NCBI RefSeq assembly: GCF_905220415.1
Contig: NC_059541.1
Coordinates: 7,266,501-7,330,500 of the forward strand
Direction of reading: 5' to 3'
DNA: 64,000 bases
Origin: Colias croceus
Taxonomy: Eukaryota; Arthropoda; Insecta; Lepidoptera; Pieridae
How positions within the stretch are numbered: position 1 is the stretch's first letter; each line of letters starts with the position of its first letter. Both the position numbers and the translations under genes were made by a program. Of the stretch, positions 46,701-61,700 are shown piece after piece. The notes below the pieces were generated by a model, which was not told the DNA's origin, did not search any database, and was given only the letters and a program-made list of their open reading frames with translations.

Positions 46701-49700
46701 CCCTTCTTGTTCTTGGTATATATCAATGATCTTCCCTATTATTTGCAGGATAGGTGTGAAATAGTTCTGTTTGCAGATGATACCTCATTAATTTTTAATG
46801 TGGATAGGCATGACCCAAATGTTGACGAAGTGAACAGTGCTCTTTCACACATATCTGAATGGTTTACTGCCAATAATTTATTATTAAATGCCAAAAAAAC
46901 CACTTGTGTTGAATTTTTACTTCCTAATGTAAAAAAGTTGAACAGAGATATTACCTTGAACGGGGAGGTATTGCATCCTACTGAGTCTACTGTATTTCTA
47001 GGGTTAACATTGGACGAGAAACTACAGTGGGGAGCCCATGTCAACACCGCTGCAGGTAAGCTCAGTTCAGCTGCATATGCAGTCCGAAAAATAAGGCATC
47101 TCACCGATGAAGATACGGCTAGATTGGTTTATTTCAGCTACTTTCATAGCATTATGTCCTATGGAATTCTACTGTGGGGCAAGGCTGCAGATATAGAAAC
47201 TATATTTATCTTACAGAAAAGAGCCATTCGCTCTATATATAATTTGCGTGCTCGGGACTCACTAAGAGATCATTTTAAGAATACTGGTATCCTTACTGTA
47301 CCATCACAGTATATATTTAATAATATTTTGCATGTTCACAAAAACGCCGACTTACACACAAGAGTAGGAGATAGACACGATTATGGCACAAGGAACAGGA
47401 ATAGAATTGAAATGCCGTTTTTCCGATTAGCTAAAGTTAAAAATTCATTTATGGGTCAAGGTATACGCTTATACAATAGAATTCCTCTCAATATTAAAGA
47501 GTTTAGTAGTTCTAAATTTAAAACTTATATAAAAGGTGTACTAGTTCAGAGAGCGTACTACAGTATTCAGGAATATATGGACGATAAAGACCCATGGAGG
47601 GTTGTCGCGTAAAAGCCACAGGACAGTTCTTTGGCATATTATGATATATTATGTATAAGTTAGATATAAGTTACATATTATGTAATATTGACATGATTTT
47701 AAAAGAGCAACTATGGAGTTTCTTGCCGATTCTTCTCCATAGATACTGCTTTCCGAATCGGTGGTAAATGTTAAAATACTTATGTAATGACGATTCGAAA
47801 GTGCTACTAAATAGTAGTCTAATTGAATAAATGAATGTTTGAGTTTGAGTTTGAGTTTATATGGCGCGGCGGCAAGTTGTTTCTACTTTAAGTGGAAAAA
47901 CAAAAATTCCTCGGATTGATGAATCTGGCATTCTACGCACGATTTCCAAATTAAAAAAAAAATAACTATGTAGCAACTTTTCTATAATATTTTGTATTCG
48001 AAATTATTTTCTTAACTTAATAACAATAACTTTGATCATTTAATTTAAATAAATAATAATACAGCATAGCTATATTAGGAATGCGGTGAAATTGTCTGTG
48101 AATAAATAAATTAATTGAAGATTTTCTATGGCAATATGATAAGACTTCCTCTCCGAAGACCTTAAAATGGGGCATAATTAGCATAGTGCTTATGCTCTCT
48201 CGTCTAAGTAGCCGAACTAGCTTATTCACAGATATAATTGTAAATCGGATACCAAGAACATACTTATAATGAAGAGAAATTAAGTTCCGTTTCAATATTG
48301 ATGTGGGTGCCGGGAGGCATACTATAAAATGTAAATATACGGATATCGGTACTCTGTATGTATTTTTTCTCGTTTTTGATAAACCTCTTGCTAAAGTTAT
48401 TTCCTAATAGACGAAAATTTCAAAACTCAGCGAATTTTAAAATACGGATATGACAACATTAATATTGAATTAGTATTAGAATTATATAACGATACATATT
48501 ACAGTTCGGTATTGCAAAATAACACACATTAATACATATTTTCAGATAATCAGGGTAATAATACAGATCCGTTGTGTTGTGTGCAAGAACTAGACGTAAG
48601 TATTAACTTCCTCCGAGTTGCAATAATTAATAGTATTTTATGACTGCAGTAAAACGCAGGTATTTATATGAAAACAATAATAAGCCACTTATATCTCATA
48701 ATTTATTATCTGTATTGTACACCTCGGGTGATGTACGTATAGTAGTACCTATAAGTAAAATATGCTGAAGATAAAATATAAAAACGCAGTCCTGAAAACA
48801 TGCAAATTGCTATGAATTTCGAGTTATTACTACTTTTCTTTTACACAGCTGTATACACAAGTGACACATAATTCCAGACAGTGTATACCATAGCATACAA
48901 GATAATGATTCATAAACAATTGGTGTTTTTGTTAATAATCTTTTATAAACTTTTATTGATTATGATGAATATTTTAACAGCTACCTACCTAATTTTAAAT
49001 GTATTAAAACAAATCGAGAGGAATCATGAAATTTAATGACCAATTATTATATTACAAATCATTGAAGCCTTAGTTCCATTAAAATCTTGCTTGGTCATTA
49101 TAACACATCAAGCGACAGGTCAAGTTCAATTTATAAGTATTATATGGTTTATGAAACATCGGATCTTACTCGTCAGTTGTCGAGAATGGAGATGCGTCTC
49201 AAAACTGGTTTACATTTAAAAAGAACAAAACTGAACAGGTGCAGTAATAGCTATACGACACTGTCTACTAAGAGTAAGGCATAAAATCAGAAGAATCGCA
49301 AATTCAATCGTTGGTTATTAATTATTATTGATAGAACTTGGGAAATATATTATAATTTAATGCGTTTAATTATAGTACCTACCCTACCTACCTAATAGTG
49401 ACTATATCAAGTTTGCAGATCCTGAAATTCAGGTCGCATTTGAAAATTGATAACTGTCAGATTTTATAATTTATATTTCTTTTTCAAAATATATTTTAAA
49501 TTTATAAGAAATATTACACCTGTGTACATTCACTCCATATATTGTATTACAGTATGTATCTTAAAATTTCTTCGAAAGTAGGTAATCCGACATCCAGTTA
49601 GTCAGTCAAACAATATTTAATCAAGCCAATTGACAAGTAAAAGACCTAAAACTTTTTTAATCCTATGACGTGTTTTTGCGAGTATACAGGGTGTAATCGT

Positions 49701-52700
49701 TAAGACGTGTGCACAGGCGATTATTCCGTAACTATGACAAATATAAAAAAAAAACTTTAGACTGATACTGAAAGTAGTACCTATACCTAATGAGTAAAAT
49801 GACAATAATAACTTTTTAAAAATAAAACGAGAAATATCCAAAAATGTTGCATGAAACGCTCCCATATATCTAATATATAAAAATCAATGCCACTTTTCGT
49901 TGTAATTCCATAACTCGAGAACGGCTGAACCGATTTCGATAATTCTTTTTTTATTATATTCCTTGAAGTACGAGGATGGTTCTTATGTAGAGAAAACGTT
50001 AATATGTACCACGGGCGAAGCCGGGGCGGACCGCTAGTTTAGTATGAAATATGGCTATTCCAAACATTTAATATTATGGAAGGTTTTGCTTTTTTATTGA
50101 TTTTTTGCTTTAATTACTTCGGAAATTTTAATGAAAGTTAATTTAGAAACTGTTAATAGAGCTCGATGCGGAATATAATGGTATTCCATAACGTGGATGT
50201 CATTTCGAACATTTGCCTTGAATACAAAATGTATGGTAAATCAAATGGGAGCGTTTCATGTAACATTTTTGGAGATTACCTACTCGTTTTATTTTTTTAA
50301 AGTTATTATTGTCATTTTATTCATTAGGTACCTATAGTCCTTTCAATATCAGCTTAAAGTTTTTTGATATTATCTGCAATAGTTACGGAATAATCGCCAG
50401 TGCATGCACTTAAGATTACACCCGGTATATGTACATATTATGTATAATGTATTATTGATGCGATTTACTTTCTCTTTGAATATCATTTATTATAGATAGG
50501 TATATAATTAATCATAATGAAAAATGTGTAGGTAGTAAATAATTATTCGTCTGGATCGTTTGCAAATTCAACAATTGCGAAATTAACTATTGATTTAAAT
50601 ACATATTAACATTTTAAATGTTAACATTTTTAAATGTTAATGATATTTCATCATATTTCAATTGATATTTCTTACCTATGGCTATGACACAGATAATACT
50701 TTATTCATATCGATAGATAGTAACAATGAAGAATGGATAGCGCAATTCAGTTTGGAATAAGTACAAATTTCGAATGATAGATTTGACACTATTTTCTATA
50801 TTAACGAGTATTACGCAATAATCTTGCAATAAAGTTTACTAAACATAGAAAACAGTTGATATTGTTCTATTCGAGAGACACATAATATACGATGTTATTA
50901 AGGATGTTATATAGTTACTGTATTCACCTTTTTTATGTTATTGTAATGATTTAAATTTTGTGTGCAGTTGTAATTGGGTTGTAATCTTAATATTGTTTAA
51001 TTTAGTAAGTTGATGTAAATGTTTTGGATTATATCCTGTAAATTGTAATTGTGCCTTATATAAATAAATAAATACCAAGCTTAGAAAATATACTACTTAC
51101 TTATTTCTAAATTGTCTTACCCGTGTAATGCCCGGCACCCGTGTAATAACACGGGCAAAATTGCCACATTTAACATCTCCTGTTCCTTGTATGAAGTATT
51201 CTTAATCACTACAAGATATATGTAATACAATTTTGCTTCTTTTACTTCCTTAATGAAGTTAATTACAAATATTAAATGCACTCGGCATACATTACGGAGG
51301 AAGTAGGTAGGTAGTTGTCCGACATGTCGGCACCACACTAAATGCACTGTTAGCTAAGCATAAGAAAATTAAACTTCCCAAGATTTCGTATGTCTCAAAC
51401 ACCTCATTGTGTTTCTCTACTAATAAAGAATATTAAGAACTTGTGAAATTTCATAACTTCTTTGTGAAGGAAGTAATCGTGCGAAAAAAGATTTTGTTTG
51501 ATATCAAATGCCCAACGTGAGGGACGAATAAAATAAAGCAATATAAAAATATAACTTTTGGGAACACTTTTATAGTGCGTATGCACGCTTATATTTATGA
51601 TTTAAATATATGAAAGAATTCAATAACAAATATCCACATAAGATGTACGTATATAATCTATATCAAATATCCACATAGTATGTATGATTATTACGGCGAA
51701 TTACTTCATTTACTAACACATTATCTCATCGAAAGAACGGAGCTACTGTTAACTCATCTGAATAATTTAATCGCAAAAAATTTGACCCAAATGTTCGCTA
51801 AAATAAAACGTTCTTTAATAGTACCGATTCAACTGTTACCTTTCAAACAGCAACAAGTTACATGAACGCCACAAAGAATGGTAATCGTCTTACGCCAATT
51901 CAACCTCGCAAGTACCTACCTAAATGTGTGCTACACTACTATTACATATAATTCATAATAATAACTGTCCACAGACACATGACGTGAATATGTTAATGTT
52001 GTAGGAATGGTTGGAAATCGTGATACTTTGAATGCGAGATATAAGTATAAGTATAAGTAGGTTGAAAGTTACCTTGCTAGACTTCGGATTCCGTGTATTT
52101 TATAAACGTAAGTTTTCCAATAAACACTTAAACAAATAAGAACCTACTACCTACCTTATTTAAAGAATTCAATTAACTATCAGTAACAGATAATTCAGAA
52201 GTCAAGAATAATTCAAACAATAAGATAATGCAATAACTAGGTACTTAATTGTTCCTATACGCACAATAAAACAAACTCAGTAGCAACAATGTACCAAACA
52301 CAATGTGACAAAACTTGGGCTAGGGAACCATTGAGCAAACAATTGCATAACATCACTAAGAATTTCATTGCCACTAAATTCAGTAATTGCGGCATAGTAT
52401 CGCTCCGGTTCCCTTTCGATGGTTTAGCGAAACAAATAGACTTATTGCTTTACAGTCATTACCTTATATGTCGCAGCTTAATCAGTCGTTTAATTAAAAG
52501 CCTAGCCTCTTAATCGATTAACCTAAAAGCGGGCATGTACGATCTATCTTAGAAGGTATGTTATTGAAACATACCCTATAAAGACTATATTATATAGGGT
52601 TCAGCCCATGTAAAAATAACAAAACCTGCTATAAAATCCTATAAAATCTGTTATCCTGGATATGACAGAAAACAGATAATGTTAAGACCCAAGTTACGAG

Positions 52701-55700
52701 CAAAGTTATCAGGCCAGTAAAGCAAATCAATCATATCATTACCTTCAATCCTTGAAGGTGGGCTTCAGAATTGTGCTCAACTTTGGACACGAAGAAGCCC
52801 GTGGCGTATTCCTTGCCGCCTCTCAAGGAGAAGCCGAAGGCAGGTGCCGCTCTGCGCGGTCTCAGCAGTCGTATGACCCGTATGCGCCTCTCCGCTGCGC
52901 CGGTCAGGTCGCCCCGGGACCCTGAAGTCGGCGTCGACGCCATCGACGTCGCGTACATGACCGGACTGAAAACCAATTTCATGTTTTAATAACAACTCTA
53001 ACAGTTTTAATAAATATTTCTGTAATTCCTTATTATTCAATGATACGGGGCGTCATCCAAAAAATGTTATTCATCATCGGCTAAATATCAGCAAAAGTAC
53101 CTACATACAATTATTTTAAACGTATTATGCAAAAAATAGAAACGCTGGAAACCTGTAAATCTTGCAATAGGTAGGCTACTTAATGTTGTAATGGTTTCAT
53201 GTGGTTATACGTAAATATAAAAAGCATTAATCATAAGTTCTGTAATTTCCACGGCTATAAGTTATAACCTTCTAATTTTTTGCTCTTTAAACGAAACACA
53301 AAGGACTTCTTAATACTTAAATATAAACACAACAAAACCTGAAAATTCTCAGTCACTTACTAAGCTCTACGGCAATATAATGTAACGGTATGTAGCAATC
53401 AGGGCGCAAGTCCTACTCGCTCTACTGAGACTTCACAAGGTAAAATCCCCAATCAAAAACTAGTCGGAATCCGTAAACTAGTTAATCGATTTGATAGAAT
53501 AAAATAGAATTCTCTACTTCTCTAATGACTAATCACAACATTCTATTGTGTTATACAAGACCACTAAACGGTATTATATACGGAATTAACCTTAAATAAG
53601 AAGCCATATACATGCTTGGATTGATACCTAGTTGATACTATTGAATTAAATTAATTTAAGTCAATATATGTTCACTTTTCATCAACACCAACAACTTAGT
53701 GACGACATTAATTATTTAACGAATTAAACTGTAATTTCTAAGTGTAGAGATTGTAATAAATGAATCATAATATATCGTTATTGGTAAATTGTAGGTATCA
53801 TATATATTCATATAAATGGTCATTTAAATAAATAAAATTCTTTACGACATTTTTGGGACCATAATATTATATGAATGCCTATATGGATGATGACAATAAT
53901 ACAGTACAATTTGAGCTTTACAGTACTTTGTTGAAAACTGTTTCAATAATAATATTTGAAAGAAAAAAAGTTATTTATTTTTATTAAAAGTTCACTTTTT
54001 CAGAAGATTAGGTACTTAGGTTACCTGAAACAAATTGAATTGGATTTTGGTGGAAGAACGTATTTCTACAGATAAGGCGAATAATATTGGTTATAAATAA
54101 ATTTTCTTTTATTATATCAATTACAATTTACATTACCTACATCAAAATAGATAAATAGGTAAATAAAAAGTATGATTGAAAATAATATAAAATGTTTAAT
54201 TCATCTCGTCCTCTGTGAACCGTTTTCTATTGCGTTATTTACGAAGCGATTGCGGAAGAGTGCCCTATTAAGACACATTACATAAGGATAACCACATGGC
54301 TAGGTGAGTGTCATGCAACGGTTCATTTCTTGTCTTTTTAACAGGGTTTAAAGAATTACAGTTGCATTGATATTATCAATAAATACATAAGTTACTACTT
54401 AGTACTTATTTAAAAGAGTCTTACTTCGGACTTATACATAACATTATCACTTCAACAAATCAACCTAAAAAGGATGTGGGTGGGTCTTTTATTATTATAA
54501 TCCAACTACATTTTGTTCAGTATAGAAGATTAACAGATAAACGAATATATGCACACATTGTGTTTTACTTAAAATTATAAAAAGCGTAGTTTAGTACGTA
54601 AAGTATGTAATAAATTTTAAGTTAATGCTCTAGTTCATCCAGAGTTCGTTGTATCCGAAGACGATTGTTTTACTCCGTTTCCTTGACATTACAATGAACT
54701 ATTGACAGGTTAGTCGTTAAAGGTCAGGTGAGCGTCATTGTTTAGATCTTCTAATCATTTTTCTTATCAGGCTTGTTTCAAAGTTCTTTCAAATAATTTA
54801 ATAATACCTAGGTAATTTTGGCTACTTGGCGGTCAATAGGTTTTTGTAAAGGCGAAAGTCACTATTGTGAGTTTACGTGGTAGGAATATTAATACGGTGT
54901 AAGCATTTCGATAAATTTAGATGTAATATTATTAGAAGGTTGATGGAACCTTAGAAAAAATGATAGGATGCTACGTAACCATGTACTGAACTAAAAGTGA
55001 ATTCCAAACTTGACGATTGTAATCCTCACTTTATAAAGCAAAACGACTGACTTGAAATTTTTTTTGCATCAATGTATTTTTTCATCAATTCGCATTTATG
55101 TCTAGCTACTATTAAGTTTTCTATGTATATGTTTAAACAATTTTTAAATGTGACAACAGCAAGGTCCTTCAGATTTTAAGAATTAGTACTTGAGAAGCGA
55201 GGACGAAATTATCTTACTGTTGTTGGATATTATATAATCTAAATATAAGAGGCACATATCGTCTACTGCACATGCAATTTACAGATGAAAATAGATACCC
55301 ACTTATTTTTAAAGAGTAAAACATGAGGTCACGAAGTTGACGTGAGGGAGGAGAGAGGGCAAGAGTGCAGCTCCTCTGTAGAGCAGTGCAATGACCTCGC
55401 ACTGCGTCTGCACAGCCTCCCGGCAACAGCTCGTTTCTGTACTAATGTTTCTTGCATCCATTGACACATTGCGAAGTATTTATAGTGTCTATTGATATTC
55501 ATGATTGCACAGAAAAGAAGGCTCTACAATTTGCGTTTAACCAAACGGATTTTAAATCCATTCAATTTTAAAACTGTGCGTATTTCTGTTTGTATAACAT
55601 ATAAAATCTTAATATATATACATATATAAATATATGTTATACAAACAAAACCAGACAAGAAAAATAGGCCAATTTTTCTGGTTACACCGATTTCAGTAAA

Positions 55701-58700
55701 GTAGGCTGTAGCAGCTATTTAAAAAATACTTATCATCATCTAAAATATATGTGTGAAGGTATCTAATCTACTGCGATATGTGAAATGATCTTTATCATTT
55801 TTGGCAAACCTGAGCTACGCAATATTTTAACGATATTTAACTGTCAGCTAACTTTATAAGTACATACTACATTTCGTACCAGATTGTAATCTCTGGACAG
55901 GTTAATTTAGCTTCTTATTAAAATGATTGAGTGTTGTGTTAAATAATATGACGAAACGCGTCCGAGAAAGTTGTTGATAGATAAGACACGAAGCTGCACT
56001 TGACACAAAACGCTTGATTTTGCATAACGGGAACCAGCCTTAAGACTTCAATCAGTATTAGCTTTGACCTATATAATACAAACTGCTGAATACAAATCAG
56101 ATCTTAGCATTAAATTGTTAATTGTTCTCGCTTTGTGGTAGACAATGGAATAGTGAGTATTTTAAGGACCTAGAGTCAAACCAAAAACAAGTTTATTATA
56201 GAGCCTTGGAATTCAGTGGAGTGGTCTGCCCACTAGTGATATTTTCAACATTGCCTAACTTTAAATCACTGGGTTAGATACTGCCGATTGTTAAATATTT
56301 GACCGCTGATTTATACACAACAGCGGTTAAATAAATTAGAAGAAAAACAATAAAACCTAGAAAATTTTATTTCCCTCTCTAGATTAGATCAATTATATTA
56401 GAATTGATATTTCAACCATTGTTATATTTTTTTTTTTGTAAATATAGTATACTTACAATAACATTTATGAGAAAGAAGGCAGAAATTTTTATTCTTCTAG
56501 GTTCGACGCAAAGTTGGTTGGCGTGGGTGTGCAAGTGGATTTTGAAAAACTAAATATTGTATCTAAAGCTTTATTAAAATATTGACATTAGACAATTGGC
56601 TCCATAGGACATAGTCAGATAGAAACTCACATGGGTAGATATACCCTGGATCTCCTCCATTGAATTTCGTATACATACCTATAGATACTGCTCGTCAATC
56701 AAAATACAAACATATTCACAAACATGTTATGTTCTTGTGTATCGTTTATATTATAGTAAATAGGTGTAAAGTGTACTACTTTGTCTTTTTCCTTATCCTC
56801 AGATCAGATTAATCTTACAGTTATGAAGTACCTACCGTTAGCTTGAAGCTTTTTATTTATTAGGAAACTTTCAATACAAATAAAATTACATAATCTACTC
56901 AAATCTCACTTATCTGTCGGTAAATACTATAATTGTTATGAGTAAGGTATATTGGCCAATTAATTCGCCGCGTTTTATTATTTGCTAGACACAAACATTT
57001 CAAATTTCGAAAGAGAAAGTTTTTAACGTTTTTTATTCAATAGTTAGTTTATATCCAGAATAGCTTGTTTGTTTACTTTATTTTTATTTTATACTAGCGG
57101 TCCGCCCCGGCTTCGCCCGTGGTACATATTCACGTTTTCTCTACATAAGAACCATCTTCGAGTTCGAACTTCAAGGAATATTATAAAAAAAGAATTAACG
57201 AAATCGGTTAAGCCGTTCTCGAGTTATGCGCTTACCAACACATTTTGGGATTCATTTTTATTTTTTATATATAAGAAGAAGATTACACTCCTCTTAGGTA
57301 ATATTTAGTAAAGCAATCGTTATAATTAAAATGGGTATAAGCCGGGAAGACAAGTTTCTACACTACTGAATTTTGATAATCTTTTTATTCATTTCGTATA
57401 TTGAAATTTATAACACCCAAAAATATATTTTTTTATGAATATTGGTGGTATACCATTAAAAAGTCTGATAAGGTAATGTCTAACGCAGGTGGTACGTGCC
57501 CGCTCAGCCGTGAATCCCCTTCTACCCGGCCGACAACTGTTCCCTGTTTTTTTTCTCTTAGTCCAATCCAAGCTAAGAGCAATGGCCTGATCCGCACATT
57601 GGCTATTTGTTTAATATTAGATTGCAAAAATATATATCCGATCAAAGGTTATACGTCTACTCTATAAGTTATTTAATTATTTATTAATTACATACCTACA
57701 AGTCTAGTGGAAACGGTTTAAGAAATTAGACTGTATGACGATGACACTTTCTCAAAAAAGGTGCCAAAAGTGGATATTTAAACTTTAAAAAATAATAAAG
57801 TAACTACATACCTATAGGTACTTAAATACTTGAAGATATGATGTCAATACTAGAGGTAAGAACACTAAGTACACTGTATCTGTAATTAGTATTTACATAC
57901 ATGATACACTAATCACTATGGCAAGATTTTCCACTAATCTCAGCACTTTAACATTTTTAAAGGTTGCTTTCTTTACTTTGGTAAGCTGTTCGTGTATAAC
58001 CAAAGAAATCGACCGATCAATACTGCTAGGATACAAAACAAAAACAGGGCGACATGCTTTGAAGGGATTCCTAATTTCCGGCTAATGCCGCGGCCGCGGT
58101 AGCATGACACCAACAAAACACACTCAAATTACCGTTAGGCCAAAAAGAGCTGCTTTCTGTACCTCACAGCGTACACATGTTTTAAAAATTTTCATGTACA
58201 ATATTAAATTTATTCAATACGTAGGTACCTAGGCAATTAAGAGTTCATGAGTCATGACATTATGATAAATGTTGAGGTATGTACTTATTTTGCGAAAAAA
58301 ATAAACAGTATAGGTAAGTAAAATTATATTCAATTTATAAAAAGAAGAGGTTGTACCTGTTTCCCCCTTTTTTATTTAATTTTTTTTTTATTTATTTAAC
58401 GATCAAAAATATTACTTATATCAACCAGTTTAATTGCTCTTTTAAATTCAAGGATTTAAGATTTACAGCTCGATATCACATAAAGAATTAAGAAGTGTTT
58501 AAATAAAAAAAAGAATCTTCAAAATCACTTCACCCAGTCGGAACTCCAGTCGTCAGAACTTTCTGAAGTAAAAAAAAACCCAAGAAATTAAAAAATACAG
58601 TCGAATTGAAAACTCTCCTTTTTTGAAGCTAAACACTTACAAATGAAAAACTACGCGGTATGATTTAAATATTACAGAAATTCATGAATTATTCGCGAAT

Positions 58701-61700
58701 GGGAAAAACCCGGGGCGTTTAGTTAGAAATGCCATAAAATAAGCGGCGGTCAAACCGGGCGCGCCGCCTCGCCGTCAATTAACCGCGTCCGACCTCTGAG
58801 CCAAGCCTGCTATGCGAATTGCGATGCTATTCATAGATACGAGTTCACGTGATCACGTCCCTTAGCCACCTGGATGATTTGATCCCCACAGGCTTATGAA
58901 AGATTAACTTATTCGTTGAACCGATCGATATTTATTCGAAAATATCGCAAAATTAGGTAGGCACATTAGAAAATTGCAAGGTGGTTTTGAATATCTAATT
59001 ATACATTCCGTAGAAATTTTACAAAAGAGAGATCAGTGAAACAAATTTATATTCTCAACAACGAAGATGCTACTTGCATTATACCAGAACATATTATCTG
59101 CTATACGGCTCGCATACTGAAAGGTAAAAAGAGATTGTTTTGTTTTTCTATTTCTAAAGATGGTTTATATCGCCAAGGTTTACAAGTACCGTAGCTCGTA
59201 AATAAAGAATTATTGCTGATTGGTCTGTCCTTTATAGGAATGCAATGGGAATGATAGAGGTGGAACGATACTACGTCGCACGCTTCTTTACGTAATCGTG
59301 GGTTCACATCTCCGAACACCTGAGCAATGCCTTTGTGTTTGCAATCACTTTGCATTCAATATTTTTCGTCTTTGCTAAAATCTGTAGCCCTCAGCCCCCG
59401 GAATCACAGACACAATAGAAAATCTATTGTGGCGTGGCCCGATCGGGCCGCTCGGTGGTCAATGGGATATTTAAGCCAAGAACCAGTAATTGCTTACTAT
59501 GATTGAATGACGAAACGGAAAAGAAAAGTATGATAAGATGTGTGTGATACTGTATTACTGTAATTGTGTAAACATCATATTAATGTGACTTCAGCTTAAT
59601 GTTATGACTAAAGCAAAACATTGGGTGTGTCGACGTTGGTGTCATTATAAAAGAACACAAAACGAAAGTTAAATTTTGATGATGTACCTACTTATTTATT
59701 ACTTTGAAAAATCAGTAAAGAATGGAAAATAATTAACTACATCTAACTACATAAATAATAAAAAATCAACTGTTTATTTTTCGATCAGCGTTAAGTTGAG
59801 CAGTAAAATTGATTTTCTACAATTTTTGAAAGTTAATCACTATGAATCGGTATCAGAATAACGGCGCTAAATTATCAGAGGTCTCACAGTAGAGCAATAT
59901 AATAACTGTACCTGTAATTAATTATACTACTTATTATTGTTGATTATAAGAGCTATTTTTACTGATTTTCCAAATCTTTTGGTGTAATATTACTTAATAA
60001 CTATTAACACTAACGTAATAAAGGAAGGCATTGCTTCATAGTCGTCCTTCCATATGTGAAATCAAATTACGTCCGTTATTTAGTTAACCGGTAAAAGTTC
60101 ACAGCTTCCTTTAAAACTAAGACGTACCTACATTTTTATTAACATTGCAGATTTAATTTTGTAAATCCTTATTAATTATACTAAATTATCAGAAATTACA
60201 TCATTATAGGTACTCAGGAAAGTACTAAGTTACGTACTTGATTTATCTTTTGTGATGAGACGTCCTTAAGAAGTCGTTAACCTTCCTAGGATACATAAGA
60301 ATTCAATCCTACAATGGCTAGGTAATCCACTTACTTAGGTAAGGTCAAAAGTTAGGTGGACTCTATAAATTATTCTTATAGGAAATTCTAAATGATAAAT
60401 TCCTTCGTATTACGCGGAACCTATCTAATTGATTCACTTTTTTTAGCGTAAATGAAACTAAACAAGATTTTTATAGCCGAGAGACGGGTGAAAGATGAAA
60501 CCAATATGAAAGCTGGTAATATCTGAACAAGCACGACATACAGTGTTAAGAAGGCCGAAAGAAATCGTTTGAAAAAGCTGATGATGCCATGAATGGATGG
60601 AAAGTGAGCTGCCGAGCAAGATGTGGAAGTTTCTGTTCACACGGCCATGTATACCGATAAGAGAAATGAAATTAAAAATAAATACTCCATAAACTTACTC
60701 TGATTAAAGTGAATAATTGACTTTTAATGTCCCATTGCTGAATAAACTTATTTTGGTTGATAACTTACCCGTAAAATTGGAAACAGTTGGTCAATGATCT
60801 TTACATACCAGCGCACTCGGGCAAAATATTTCACAGCAAACATCAATTTAATTTACTAAGTAAGTAGTAATAATAGCTCAATGTTTAATTTAGAAGCTTT
60901 GGAAGTCGAGATGTGAATAGAGAGGTATAATAGGTATAATAATATAGCTACGAAACAATTAATACACAATTAGTAAAACGATAAAACAAAAGATGCACTT
61001 GGGGAGTTGGGTTTAAGTTCACCTTTTGTCAATGCACATTTGAAAAATTATTATGAAAAATTAGTGATATTTTAAACGCTTTTCGTGGTACCTAAATATT
61101 TATGTAAAAATGTAGGTATGCATACTTCATGTAGGTATTCATCTATACATATATAATAAATCTGTAGAAGGGTCAATTCTGTACATTGAAAATATTGAAA
61201 AAATAAATAGCAGGGGGTGTTACTGGATCGATACCAAACCCAAATATGTGATTAAAAAATTTTTGTCTGTCTGTCTGTCTGTCTGTCTGTATGTCTGTCT
61301 GTCTGTATGTGAAGGCATCACGTGAAAACTAGCGGTTCGATTTCGATGAAACTTGGTATAATTATACCTTATTATCCTGGGCGTAAAATAGGATACTTTT
61401 TATCCTGGAAAAATACGTAGAAAAAAATAATCTTAATTTTTCAGTAATATCCATAGATGTTGTTCCGTAGAACCGCGAACACACGTTGCGTATTATTATA
61501 GGCCTAGCCGTATTTGGGAATTGGGTCCAATATATATTTATAAGATGTTATTGTCAGAGTTACTCAAAATGGAGAAATAAAACATCCACGCGAAGACCGA
61601 CATCCGCGCGGACGGAGTCGCGGGCGGAAGCTAGTAAGTACTTCATAAAAATAATATGAATAGTTAGGTATATATCGTATATATGAAATTAGGCTTGTAG

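Noticed and set aside
59101..59355. 84-codon minus-strand frame in the first PDZ-gene intron
   Set aside because: No motif, no splice partner in frame; kept only as a mention under the intron entry.
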